From Andrena cerasifolii (Eukaryota; Arthropoda; Insecta; Hymenoptera; Andrenidae): a DNA stretch of 64,000 bases. Position numbers and translations under genes: made by a program. The stretch spans positions 8,241,001 through 8,305,000 of the forward strand of contig NC_135132.1 in NCBI RefSeq assembly GCF_050908995.1. Reading direction: 5' to 3'. The notes under the pieces were generated by a model, which saw only the letters and a program-made list of their open reading frames with translations, was not told the DNA's origin and ran no database searches. Shown here one piece after another: positions 35,441 through 47,610 of the stretch. The stretch's first letter is position 1. Each line of letters begins with the position of its first letter.

Positions 35441-37395
35441 AACTCCACACCCCAACCTCCTCCATTTATTCGTCCAATCCCCAAACTTCCCCGCATTTCC
35501 CCCCCTCTTCACCATTCCCTCGGCCCTATTACACTCTTCGCTTACCCTTTATTACTCCAAAGGGAGCCTCCCCTTGGCTCTGCAACTTTCTGCTTCGTTT
35601 TCTCTCGTTTCCCCACCGCTCCCGCCGTCTTCTTTCGTTTCTCTTCTTCCTCCGCCATCTCGACCCTCTTCCTCCATCGCCCGCGCGCGCCTCAAGCTGA
35701 AGAGCAGCCCACGGGGAAGCTCTCGCCGAGGAGGTCGCGAGCAAGGCCACTTGGGGCGTTGCCCTCCTGAGCTCGATCTCGCCTCGCACACTGCTTGTCG
35801 AGGATACGTCCAGGATCGATGTCTACCGGGTGTCCTGTTTCAATTCCACGCAATTGACACTGTTCCCTCTGATTTTTTCCCCAAACATTCGGATTTACTT
35901 CGTGGCAACTCAGTTTCTCAACTGAAAAATTGAAAAATTCATTCTGATAATTTTTTTTTTTAGTTAAATGTATCTTTATTAAATGTCGACAGAACTCGAA
36001 ATTTCTTTCGCGAAGTTTCTCGAAATTTTAAAACATCTAGAAAGAAGAAGGGTATTGCTAATAATAATTTAAAGTAACTTGAAATAATGGTAATAATTCA
36101 ACAAGAATTAGTTAATATAATTCGGAATTTCTCAGTGTTTTATTAATTAGTTAAATCGTTCTGAAAATGTATTAATTTAGAATAACATTTTAATTTAGAA
36201 TGTACTTCTAAATAAAAATTTTCCATTTCACTTTCCGCGAGAATCACAGGGTATATCGCGCAGAAATTTTTATATCGATTTAAATTCAGTTCGTGCAAAC
36301 GCTATGCGAAATATTGAGCTCCCCCCCCCCTTGAATATTGTCTATAACTATAGTTTGAAGGTCGTAACGCGGTAAGAATAGCGATTTGCCAGTGATTAAT
36401 GCGTATGCTAATGAGCTACGTAGGTGCTATTGTTTATTGTGATTGCTGGCCCATTTATAAGCACCGATTGTTCTAATACGCAGGCTGTTACGTTACGACC
36501 TTGTTACGTTGCTGCCGTGCATTAACGCGCTCGTCATCGTGAACTTGTAATTAATAATCGCGAACCAGTTATTACGTCCTGCTAATTCGACATCACGCTA
36601 GTCTAGTATAAATTGAGCTGTGTACTAATCATAGAAACGTTTCTTTAAAAATAGATTTCGATATTAGCTATAGCACCTAAAAATTCCAGAATATTAAATA
36701 AACAATAAAAAATGAATTGAGAATTTTAAACATTTAGTAAAAAAAAATCAAACTCTAAGTATTCCACCTATTTGACTCGACATGAAAGAAAATGATTTGT
36801 AGTAATTCAATTCTAAAAAAAGTGGAGATTGAGATTTCATTTTTTCAAGTTGTGAAATAATTTTTGCCACTCGGTGGAATTTAATACTGCAGACTATAGA
36901 ATTTTTAACTTCTCATAATGATGTTGAATAATGGTCAAGACGTCGGTCAAGGATCTTAGTCTTTCGGTGCTTGACTGGTTTTTTTTTTTGAGAGCTCCGT
37001 AGGAAAGTCTTCCTTGGGAAACGTTCTTCCATAATGCCCGAGTTCCCACCGCCAGGAACCGCGGTTATTGAAGATCGAGTTACTCTGGAAGTTGTGCAAG
37101 TGCATTACCGTAGTCTGGCTGAGACAATGGCTACCTGACTCAGAGGCTTAATAAACTGGCTGCGGAAATTAAATACCTGAGGTGGCGGAGAATAGCTGGC
37201 ATTTCTGTTCTAGATACTCTCTGTTGACACTGCTAACAAGACTGTCCTTGAAAGTAGTTAAAATTGAGAGAATTGATAAAAGATGAACACTTAAACACCT
37301 GCAGAATTGAAAGGCGTGTCAAAAGTTTCATATTTGTGCAAGAAAACTCGAGTTAATTGAGGTACATGCGAGGGACGAAGGGGATATCGTGTTTA
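35441..37395. other. unique sequence
   Basis: GC-rich at 35560-35830 with overlapping frames on both strands, a C(11) run at about 36320, AT-rich after 35930. A short inverted pair, AAGGTCGTAACG (36358) and CGTTACGACCTT (36493), bounds about 147 bp. No gene recognised. Confidence 0.4.
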
Positions 37396-38520
37396 ACCAC
37401 TGTTAAGCCGCGTTCCCACGTGTGTGATTCAAGTACTTAAAAGTATCTTGACTGAAGTGTCTAAAGGGAGAACTTTTTAAGGTCGACATTGGTTGGACAG
37501 GTGTTTTAAGCTGCGCTCCCACTGACACACTGAAGTGTATTTTGCAACTTGAGTTTGGACATGTAGGAATGCGGCTTAAGGAGTATTGTACACGCGGTAA
37601 CATGGATTTAAGGTAGATTCTGTTTGCATACTGCACACGTGGGAATGTGGCTTAAGGTAATTCTGAATTAGGCTTTGCATGTGTAGGGATGTGGCTTAAG
37701 ATTTGTTTGCACCATCTATTATCGATGTAAGAAGGTGACTTCAAGTTTTTTGTTCTCCATACATTGTACACGTGGGATCGTGGCTTTAAGTGTGATCTGT
37801 TCTGAAAATTGGGCATGTGGGATCGTGGCTTTAAGTGGGTTCTGTTCTGCAATTTAGGCACGTGGGAACGTGATTTTAAAAGTGCGTTGTGATCCGCACA
37901 TTTTACACGTGGGATCGCGGCTTTAAGTGTGATCTGTTCTGAAAATTGGGCATGTGGGATCGTGACTTTAAGTGGGTTCTGTTCTGCAAATTAGGCACGT
38001 GGGAACGTGATTTTAAAAGTGCGTTGTGATCCGCACATTTTACACGTGGGATCGCGGCTTTAAGTGTGATCTGTTCTGAAAATTGGACATGTGGGATCGT
38101 GACTTTAAGTGGGTTCTGTTCTGCAAATTAGACACGTGGAATCGTGATTTTAAAAGTGCGTTGTGATCCGCACATTTTACACGTGGGATCGCGGCTTTAA
38201 GTGTGATCTGTTCTGAAAATTGGACATGTGGGATCGTGACTTTAAGTGGGTTCTGTTCTGCAAATTAGGCACGTGGGATCGTGATTTTAAAAGTGCGTTG
38301 TGATCCGCACATTTCACACGTGGGATCGCGACTTTAAGTGTGATTTGTTCTGAAAATTGGACATGTGGGATCGTGACTTTAAGTGGGTTCTGTTCTGCAA
38401 ATTAGGCACGTGGGATCGTGATTTTAAAAGTGCGTTGTGATCCGCACATTTCACACGTGGGATCGCGGCTTTAAGTGTGTTCTGTTCTGCAAACTAGGCA
38501 CGCGGGATCGCGTCTTAAGG
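37396..38520. repeat. 137-bp higher-order satellite built from three E-box subunits
   Basis: Subunits of 45, 45 and 47 bp begin CACGTGGGATCGCGGCTTTA, CATGTGGGATCGTGACTTTA and CACGTGGGATCGTGATTTTA. They repeat in that order: the landmark AGTGCGTTGTGATCC recurs at 37881, 38018, 38155, 38292 and 38429, exactly 137 bp apart. Less regular founder-like copies (TTAAGCCGCGTTCCCACGTG) lie at 37400-37700. The kernel resembles that of the satellite at 24.2 kb. Confidence 0.95.
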
Positions 38521-40313
38521 TTCCTATCGAATGCTCAGCTGATTGATTACTTTTGCAATAAGCATAGAATGGAATCAACGATCTCCAGGTTTCTATTCTA
38601 GCTGCCACTCGCTTTGCACTTCCACTTTACCACATGCATCGAAATATTTATCGTTTATTCACCCGAAGATCCTCCCGGTTAAATTACTTCTAAAATTGCA
38701 AAATTGCAATTCCACGTTCCACTGCGAGGTATGGAAAAGAGAGTCGTGGAAGCATTATCGATTCGCTGACCACAGGGTTACATAAATCCGTGGCTTATTT
38801 CATTTTCCGTCGAAGTTTCTGTTACTTTCATTTAACGAAACCAAGCAGAACAGAGTGCACTAAGGAAGCGAACGTTGTCTTCAATTTTTACGGACGAGGT
38901 GGCCTGAATCCATGCCACCGGTGAAAAGAAATTAATGCGATTCAATAACTTCTTTTAACTCCAAAGAAATTCCACCAACAGCCAAAGAAAACACCAACTG
39001 AATTAGCAAAACTGACAGCTGCCAACAAAAATAAAAAAAAATATATATATATATATATCATAGAAAGTATAAAAAACGCACAAATATATTACAAAAAATT
39101 CTTTGTCTGTTTTCAAGAATATTTCTTCACGCTTTGCGGTAAAACATATAAATTGCAAATAACAACCGACGTAATTTTAATTACCGGCTCGATTGTAATG
39201 AAGAAAATTGAAAGAAACAGTACGCATAATTGTTTTAATTACTTTACGCACAGAAGTTCGCCTTCGTCCAGCAGTCAAGGAATAAATATTTCATCAGGAA
39301 TATATTTACCGCTAATTATAGTACACAAAGACTTACACGCTTAATTGTTATATATTTCACACCGCACCGATTATAATTGCTTAATACGCGGCTCGTTATT
39401 GCAGAGCAATATGCCAGAGCGGTGTCAATTATTAGAGAACAATTGAAAGGCTCGTCGGGGGTAAAAATCCACTTCTAATGGGGAGGAAAAAGGTCCCACG
39501 AAGTTACACCGAAGGAACACAGCCGCGTCCACGGACACTACCACGTTATGTGTATCGAACATAACGGCGTCATTAAATTAAACACCGTTATTCGATGAAA
39601 TTACGTTCCTTACGTCACGAAGCGACGATTACACCGAGTTACATGGTTCAACGAGTAGTTGCACCGAACGACTTGTATTTCACGCAGCGATGGGCACACT
39701 CGTCTCCTTCCTGTAAGAAAGTCTTTCGAGTGGTTCGGTCACGTAGGAAATCGATACCACGTAGCTATCATTCGGAATAAGAAATCAAAAAAGCATCGGC
39801 ATAAAATATAAAAATCCATGGCACCTTAGGTTGCAAATGGGTGGGCATAACGTGGCTCCCGTCGTGTTTCAATCTTCTTTATCGTGGGTTCAGTGTGAAG
39901 AAGTAGAAGCAAGTCCAATTTTCTGTAATAGTTGAAATAAGTTGGAACTTGGGTCACTCGAACCCATCACTACTTCGCTGGAACTTAAGGCTCTCGGTGT
40001 TTCCCTGTTTCCCCTGCTCACGATTCTGTAGGTGCTCGCAGAGAACGTGACAGGATGTCGAATTAACCGTATTACAAGATTCTCAAATTCCGCGATTAAT
40101 TCGCCAGGCTCACGCAACGCACTATCGATTTCCACGGTGTTACGTAAGAGGCACGTCTTCGTGGTGCAAGGTGTGCCCCGTGGTCGTCTCGAGCCTCTCC
40201 GATTTTACGATTAGGCGATAATTCCAACTGTAAACTGAGGTTTAAAGCGCTTCCTTCTGTGGGAGCAGAAATGTTACTGATGATCGTTCATCATAAGCAC
40301 TAATAATTCTTAT
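38521..40313. other. unique sequence
   Basis: Intron-like, with a short (TA)n at about 39040-39058. Short unsupported frames only. Confidence 0.4.
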
Positions 40314-40518
40314 GGGAATCGATTCTATGCCCAAAATTGAGCCGAAAACGTAGAAAGAATTTTCTTCCTACGTCGCTTCGTTCCCGAGATAATCGAATTT
40401 GAAAATGTAGCAAAATCATCGGCGCCTCATTTTTGAGCTCGATTTTCTCAAAAACGAAGGCCCGTGCGAACCAACTTCCTTCTACGTTTTTTGCTTATTT
40501 TATAGCGTAGAATCAATT
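40314..40518. mobile_element. foldback family copy 2
   Basis: Ends AATCGATTCTATGC and GCGTAGAATCAATT are inverted. The inner arms CGTAGAAAGAATTTTCTTCC and its diverged complement (ACTTCCTTCTACG) flank the second pair GAGATAATCGAATTTGAAAA / GAGCTCGATTTTCTC around a GGCGCC centre. Same layout as 55724-55925. Confidence 0.75.
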
Positions 40519-41116
40519 GCATAAGAAGAGAAGTTTCTCAAAATTTTCGTTAAGTCAAAAAAATGAAAAAATGACGTAGAAAAGTACCATTTTTATTAGC
40601 AATATTAGCACCCACTTTCTGGAATAGTATTTGTAGCTAACTGTGGCCAAAAATTATTCAATTTTAGCACAACAATTTTCCCCATTGCAGTGGCTTCGAG
40701 TGAACGCGAAGGGAATGCACCTGCACGGTGCATCGGGTGGCAAAGTGCATCGCGTTCTACACGGCGTTACGCGCGTTGCATAATCGTCTCTTCGTACGCG
40801 CGGAGGGTTATGTAATTCGGTCGTAAACGGAGGATCGAAAGAGGGATTGGAAAAATGCGAAACGACAGAGCCGCGTATCGCGGTGATCGATCGAGAGATT
40901 CCGCTTGAGAAATCGCGGGGCGTTTTTGCCCCTAGTAATTACCAGTAATAGCATCGATCAGTTTCATCCACTGCCTCGTGAATGCGGTGTCCAGTGTCCA
41001 CTTGGCCCGCAGAAAATGGCAAATGATGTATCGGTAGCTTAAAAAACAATATTTAAAATTTATAAAAAAAAGTGTGCCCAAAATGGCCACCTTCTACCTC
41101 CTCCTGTATACTTTGA
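40519..41116. other. unique sequence
   Basis: No gene recognised; GC-rich around 40690-40920. Confidence 0.4.
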
Positions 41117-41307
41117 GATCAGGAGTACACATAAAAGACTTCGGAATAAGAGACTTCGTGGGGGAGCGACTTTGGTGCAGTTGGTTAAGCGACTGACAGT
41201 GGATCCGCAGGTCGTGGGTTCAAGTCCCGTCACCCCGAGGTCATTTTTTCCGTGTTTTCTACACAGAAATTGCAAAATCTATTCCCACAATAGTATCTTG
41301 CAAGTAG
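41117..41307 (+). mobile_element. tRNA-derived SINE, plus copy
   Basis: A tRNA-like core with an A box (TGGTGCAGTTGG, 41173-41184) and B box (GGTTCAAGTCC, 41217-41227). The flanking non-tRNA sequence matches the minus copy at 17880-18063 on both sides (upstream GATCAGGAG, CACATAAAAG, TTCGGAATAAGAGA; downstream TTTTTTCCGT, AAATTGCAAAATCTATTC, CACAATAGTATCTT). This argues for one retroposon family and against a genuine tRNA gene; a full cloverleaf with a clear acceptor stem is not evident. Confidence 0.8.
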
Positions 41308-43329
41308 AAAAAAGTAATTCGCGAAGGAACAAAATAAAAAAAAAGAAAACTTGTACTCAAAGAGAATTTGCAGTGCACACTCTCCATTCGAATTTCCATT
41401 CATCACGTCCGACATTGTTCTGGTCACCTTCTCTCATCGTTCCAAGTTCCTCCACCATTACTACTTACATCAGTCAGTGAAAACTTGTGAGGATCGACCC
41501 AGTTGTGCCCCCCTCCCCCCAAAAGGAGATCACCCCACAGAAAGTTCCAATAAAGATGTCGCTCTTCCCAGCGAAAACAGGAGCAAATCGGAGAAAGTTC
41601 TCGAAGGCTTTACCTTGGAGGTCGGTCGGCGCTGCTGCTTGACGAATCCCGCTGAAAGCCAGAGTTCTTTGGCGAGGTCAGGTTCGCGTCCTCGTACGTC
41701 TGTCTGTCTGTCTGCCTGTCTCCTCCTGTTCCACATTCAGCCGCATTTCCATACAACGTCTCGCGAGAAAGAATATAAAAAAAAAAAGAAACTCTGCGAG
41801 GGGAATACCAAATTCGATCGGACCTTGCTCTCCCTCAGGGTATCTTCAAGTTCAGAGTCGACTGATCAAGAGGAATGATAACGAGCGCCAGTCGCCAGAC
41901 TCTTTTATTACCTTCTTACGCCACGAAAGCACGCACTAAAATTACGAATTTACGACACCTTTTATTATTGAATTTTTACTGCCCGATTTTACGAGGGGTG
42001 CCTGTCAGTGGCCGCGACATCCAGGCGATTCTTTCAGCTGGGAGTAATTGAGCGATTAAAGTGACCTGCTGCACGGGGAAACGGTGGGATGGCACGCAAG
42101 TGGTCGACGAATTATTGTCGCCGAATCGGGCGGGATTTAAAAAAAAAGGTAGGATGCAGAGGAATTATGAGGCGAGAAACCCGGCTGACCTGGCGTACAC
42201 CGAGTTCCGTACCGTTATGAGCGTCGTTAAGCAGCGTAGAATGAAGTAAAAAAAAAAAGGGGGGAAGAGGTGTCGCGTGGAAACGAAGCTGCCTCTTTCA
42301 GAGATCCAGTTGCGAATGTAAAACGCAACGAGTCCGCGAGAAACCTGTCCGCTGCTATTGAACCGATTATTTCGCGTGCCTGGTTTCTCCGGTAATCTGG
42401 TCGATGGATCGACAATACGATGTTAATTCGCAATGTGGGGCGACGCGGTTTCCCGTGCAACGAGATTCTGGTCATTTTAAAGGAGCTGTTGGAACAGGTT
42501 GGGGAATTAGCGAGGGATAATTTATTTATTTCCCGTCGCAGGTATCCACTGTCATTCGTTGGAAGTGCCATAAATTTTGCCATCCTCTTTTGTGGGTTAA
42601 GTGTAGAGTTTTTCGACTCTTTTTTTCTCCGCCACTGTGCGAGTAGTAATGCCACATCCTCGATGCGTACTTTCCTTCGCAGTATTTCCGCGCGATTTAT
42701 TTTTCTACGTAGGAAAGCAGCTGCTTATCGCGGGCAAGAAACCAGATTACAAGCGACAGGTACAAGGCGGTCGTAATTGAATCATCGGACAAATTACTTG
42801 GACGGGGCCGCGGCAACAAAATCAAAGCAACTGTGGAGGAATTTTACTATTCGTTCACGGGGGGCATTTTGCTCGATTTTGCCAGTGTGTCGAGCAATTT
42901 GCGCGAAAGTATTCGTGCTGGGGGGAGGGAAGAACGGAATGCTGGGCTTCTGGGAAGATCGTTGTTAGCCACGAAAATGGCGTTTTCTCCTGCGATAGTT
43001 TTGCAACCGATCTGCCGATCGATACCGCCGCACAATGCAGTCGAATCTCTCGGCCTCGCGTGCCTCATGGGAGGAAATTATGAAGTCGTTCAGTGAAAGG
43101 GGAATTTTGCCTTTGGACGTAACGAAATCTGTGCGAGACTATTTTTCGTACACGTTTCGTGGAACTTTTTCTGTTTGAATGGAATTAGCAGCGGTCGGCG
43201 TGGTAAGTGAGGGACTTAATTGGAGGAGGAAGAACATTCTTGGGGTTGCGCCCACTTTCGCGCGAATTCCTTCTGGTGATCGGGATAGATCGAAATGGAG
43301 GTACTTGGTCGACTGACAGTAGCCGTATT
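41308..43329. other. unique sequence, no supported gene
   Basis: Contains a short TGTC microsatellite at about 41699-41720. Several frames (175 codons + at 41351, 142 codons - at 42227, 118 codons + at 42420) overlap on opposite strands and have no recognised domain. Confidence 0.4.
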
Positions 43330-44030
43330 AAGACTAATTGGGAAAATTTTAAATTCGAATAATTCAAATTTTTTAATATTTAAATTTTGAATTATTAAAA
43401 AAAATTTGAATTATTAGAAAAAATTAAAATTTTTGTAATCCAAATCCGGGAAATTTTAAATTCGAATAATTAAAATTTAGGGAAATTTAAAATTCCAAAT
43501 AATTCAAATTTAGGGAAATTTAAAATTCCAAATAATTCAAATTTAGGGAAATTTAAAATTCCGACTAATTCAAATTTTTTAATATTTAAAATTTGAATGA
43601 TTCGAAGTTGAGAAATTTAAAATTTGAATAATTCAATGTTGGGAAAATTAAAATTTGAATTTTCTGAATTCGGGAAAATTTAATATTCGAATACTTGGGA
43701 AATTTAAAATGTGAAAAATTCAGGGCTGAGAAAATTTTAAATTTGAATAATTCAAAATCGGGAAAATCAAAATTTTGAGTAATCCGAATCCGAGGAATTT
43801 AAAATTTGAATAATCCAAATTCGGGAAAATTTAATATTCGAATAAAGCAAAGCTGGAGAAATTTAAAATTTGAATAATTCAAATTCGGGAAAATGTAAAA
43901 ATCCGAATAAATCGAAATTGGCAAAATTTAAAACTTGAATAATTCAAAGCTGGTGAAATTTGAAACTTGAGTAATTCAGAGTGAGACAAATTTCAAATTT
44001 GAAGAATTTAAATTTTAAATTTCGCTTCAA
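43330..44030. repeat. degenerate AT-rich repeat, about 30-35-bp period
   Basis: About 20 diverged copies around GGGAAATTTAAAATTTGAAT and AATTCAAA. Many copies hold the dyad AATTTGAATAATTCAAATT. The left edge is nearly pure A/T. Confidence 0.85.
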
Positions 44031-45257
44031 AATAATTAGAAAGATGTGCGTAACTCTAGGTGGTTTTATTGGCAGTATGGAAACACGAGCAGTATTTAAT
44101 TGAGAGCATCCTCCCTGAAAAGCAATTTGACCCATGAATAATTGCAGAATCAAGATGCCTGTGATATCCTATAGACGGTGCTCGCTCTGCGGTATGTGGA
44201 GCATTTCCTTTAATACCACCGGTATTTCCATTCCGTGAGACAGGATTTAGTCGAGGACTCCCAAATGGAATCGCGAAACTCGTTTCGTAGCGCTGTGACT
44301 TTTAAACGGTGACTGTAAGTCGAGGGCCTACTTCGTAGTGCCCCTTTCGGCCATTAGCCCACATTTAGCTTAATTCGGTGTCGCAAGTGAAAATACGAGG
44401 AGAATAGCGCGCCATTTTCCCCGAGAAACTCACGTTTCTTTGATGAAATAAAGAAGTCTCCATTAATCACATTCAGATTCTGTATTCAATACCCATGCGG
44501 AATCTTCCGGCAATTTCATTCTGGCATCCAAAAAAGTATGAAATGCAAGGCAAAGCTAAATAAAATAGCTTTTAATTCCGTCGATAAAAATATTTGAACA
44601 TCCAGCACCCCCCTGTGCGGGGACCATTTCATTACACTTGTTCACCATACAAACTGAACGCTCATAGGCGGTCTTCGCACGTGCTCGGTGTATTCCCGGA
44701 ATGCACCCAAGAATAACTTTCATCTTCGTGGAATATCGATTAAATCGGTGAACTATCGACTCCCCCCTCGCAATTCGAGGAAGCGTCGTTCGTTAGAAGC
44801 CAGGGCACGTGGGCGAACGGTCGTTTTTTCGCTCGTGTATCGAATTACACGCCCGCGCACCTGCACCCTGAAGAACGTCGCCGTCGTGCGTGCGTCGCGC
44901 GACCAACGAACCATCCATTGTTCACCGTGTTCCACGAAACTCTCATGGGAATCGCCGTGAACAATGAGACGATTCTGCGGCCAGGGGAAAACGAGTCGTT
45001 CTAATTTTCTTCGAGTGTATGCTGGGTCACCATGGCCCTGAGATACCAATGAAGTAAAAAATATTAGTTCAGAATCGTCACAGTGTCCCATTAAGGTCCA
45101 CGGAGTCCCTTCATTTCACAAATAATCGATTCCCAGCTTTCGGTGTTAAAAAGCCTCCAACACCGTCGCCGCGTGCGGAACAGCCATGACTATAGGCAAT
45201 TCCTGTACTCGCTCGACGCCCATAGGCGTTCTCCGCGGCTCGGTGATCCCAGGCGGA
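44031..45257. other. unique sequence
   Basis: No gene recognised; overlapping frames at 44688-45091 in GC-rich DNA are discounted. Confidence 0.4.
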
Positions 45258-45365
45258 ACCCTCGACGTCACATTCGAAATGAATTTTCTCGAAAACGGTT
45301 CGTCGTACGAGAAAACTTTATTCGACTTTTCTTGTGTGTTTTTTTCTGCTGAATCATCTCCCGTC
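45258..45365. mobile_element. foldback family, half copy
   Basis: Matches only the right arm: TTCTCGAAAACGGTTCGTCG, TACGAGAAAACTTTATTCGAC and TTTTTTCTGCTGAATCA, the last also seen at the right end of the 48.5-kb copy. The left arm is missing or unrecognisable. Confidence 0.55.
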
Positions 45366-45924
45366 GGTCTCAACCACAAATCACATATTCTTGCTGCCGA
45401 ATGTAAACCATTGTAAAGAGCGCTGCAAGCGTTTCAGAGGAATGATTAATCACGCTGGGAAGGTTTCTGCACGCTTAGAGGCGCGAATGGAACTAGTGCA
45501 TATCCTTGAAAATTGCATAAGGCGCACAGGTTGAGGCGGCGGGGGTGGGGACTCATCTCCGTTCCACAGCTCCGGGCCCCGGCCTTCCTAAATTCCAACA
45601 GCGCATCCCGTTAGTTCTCCACCTGTCCGATCGACTCAGCCGCGGAGTTATTGACCACTTTCCAGTCTGTTTACCGCTGGAGTCGTTGCCGCGAATTATG
45701 AATGGAACGATCGGGCGTATTGTTCGCGTTTACGCGGATCGACCATGCGAGACGGTCCATCGAGCGGGCCCCACGAAACACCCATTTAACCCTGAAACTG
45801 TGTCAGGGCAATAGCAAAAACTGAAAATTAAATTTACAAATTTTTTTCTAAACTGTAGCCCAGTGTTGTCATTTTTGGGATACCAAAATTGAGGGAGTCA
45901 GTGGAAAATTTATTTTTAGAAATT
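45366..45924. other. unique sequence
   Basis: Short frames only (for example 45545-45814); nothing recognised. Confidence 0.4.
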
Positions 45925-46350
45925 AAAATTCTTCGTGGTAATAAAAATAAAAAATTCTCTCTTCATGGTAATAAAAATTAAAAATTCTCCCTTCGTGGTA
46001 ACAAAAATTAAAAATTCTCTGGTTATGGTAATACAAATTTAAAATTCTCTCTTCATGGTAATAAAAATTAAAAATTCTCTCTTTATGGTAATAAAAATTC
46101 AAAATTCTCCCTTCGTGGTAACAAAAATTTAAAAAATCTCTGTTTATGGTAATAAAAATAAAAAATTCTCTCTTCATGGTAACAAAAATTAAAAATTCTC
46201 TGTTTATGGTAATAAAAATTAAAAATTCTGTCTTCATGGTAATAAAAATTCAAAATTCTCTCTTCATGGTAATAAAAATTAAAAATTCTCTGTTCATGGT
46301 AATACACATTCAAAATTCAGTCCTCATGGCAATAAAAATTAAAAATTCTT
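45925..46350. repeat. 30-bp AT-rich minisatellite
   Basis: About 14 copies of a 30-bp unit, CTTCATGGTAATAAAAATTA then AAAATTCTCT, with CTTCGTGGTAACAAA and GTTTATGGTAAT variants. Frames of repeated Phe-Tyr-His or Met-Val-Ile-Lys are artefacts. Confidence 0.96.
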
Positions 46351-47215
46351 CATAATACTAAAAATTCAAAATTCTTTTTTTGTGGGAATAAAAATTCAAA
46401 ACACTTTGGATGGGGGGGTGTTTTGAAGCTACATATTTTAATTAAATTTGTATTGCTCTTACCCTTCTTTACCACCACCTCCATACACCAGATGCTGCAA
46501 TCGTGGAGATTGCCACGTCTGGAGCAGAATTATGTCATTTCAGCGGCAGTCACGAAGGTGCACGCTCAGGTGTATCGTTGCGCTTTACGTAACGTTCACC
46601 GTGGCGCGTTCCCTCGCGTGCACCCCGACGCGGGCGAAAACGAATTAATGGTAATGCGTGCGCGCGCGCGCGGGGCCCGAACGTCGGTGTCTTCGGGGCC
46701 CTCATTAAGGATTTTCGTTACGTGTGCATTGAACTGCGCGACACACGGCCGGGTTGTGGAACGCGTGTTGCATTCGTGCGTGACCATTTTCACGATGGAC
46801 GGACGCCTCTTGGAAGGGAGAGGTTATTTTGAATTGCTGGGGGTGTTTCGGGGGGACGTTAAAAATAGGGGGTCCGTGAAGTGTAGAGGTGATTGTAGGT
46901 GCCTTCAGGCATTAGTAGTATGCCTAGTTTAAATATAGAATTAAAGGAAATTATAGAGGCCTCTGACAGGTACACCCAGAGTTAATTTCAAAATAGGAGT
47001 TCAAAGTAATAAGAAGTTGTGAATTATACGCTTTGTTTATTTATGGATGACTCATGGATAGTTTAAATATTTAGTATCACTCAAATCCACGAGGAACGCT
47101 GTGGAGCTAAGAGTCAGAGTCGAGTGGTGTTCCTCCCAGAGTCGAAAATGGAATAAAAGTTAGTGGAACAGTGTTGCATTTTTGGATTTTGGATTGGTCC
47201 ATTCTCTTCCTGTCT
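46351..47215. other. unique sequence with a doubtful frame
   Basis: A + frame at 46423-46932 (169 codons) opens with a hydrophobic, signal-peptide-like stretch (MKLHILIKFVLLLPFF). However, its ATG abuts the repeat array, it overlaps other frames and contains a (GC)n run at about 46655-46670. No family recognised; I do not call it a gene. Confidence 0.35.
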
Positions 47216-47610
47216 AAGTAATCCATAGATACTACAAAAACTTCTAGTATCACCCAAGTTCTTGAGGGTATCCATCACCACAAGACTCTGCCTCAATAGA
47301 GGTACCCCTTGGGATACAACAAATCACGAAATCTTTAATAAAAAATAGCAAACTTTGCAACTTTTTAGGTTCCTCGTATACCCCCCATCTAGGTGACCCA
47401 CAAATTCTACAAAAACTCCTAGTATCACCCTAGTTCTTGGGGTGATCCACCACCACAAGACTCTGTCTCAATAGAGGTACCCCTTGGGATACAACAAATC
47501 ACGAAATTTTTTTAAAAAAAATAGCAAACTTTGCAACTTTTTGGGTTCCTCGTATACCCCCCATCTAGGTGACCCACAAAATCTACAAAAACTCCTAGTA
47601 TCACCCCGAT
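47216..47610. repeat. 176-bp tandem repeat, about 2.2 copies
   Basis: Landmark CTACAAAAACTCCTAGTATC occurs at 47232, 47407 and about 47583. The intervening units share CACAAGACTCTG, TAGAGGTACCCCTTGG and GCAAACTTTGCAACTTTTT with high identity, so the duplication is recent. Confidence 0.93.

Noticed and set aside
41163..41240. Functional tRNA gene
   Set aside because: A and B boxes are present, but no clean acceptor stem is evident, and homology with the 18-kb copy extends well beyond the tRNA part, so it is a SINE.
46423..46932. 169-codon frame with a signal-peptide-like N-terminus
   Set aside because: Starts at the edge of a repeat array, overlaps other frames, contains a GC dinucleotide run, no family features. 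Conservation could revive it.
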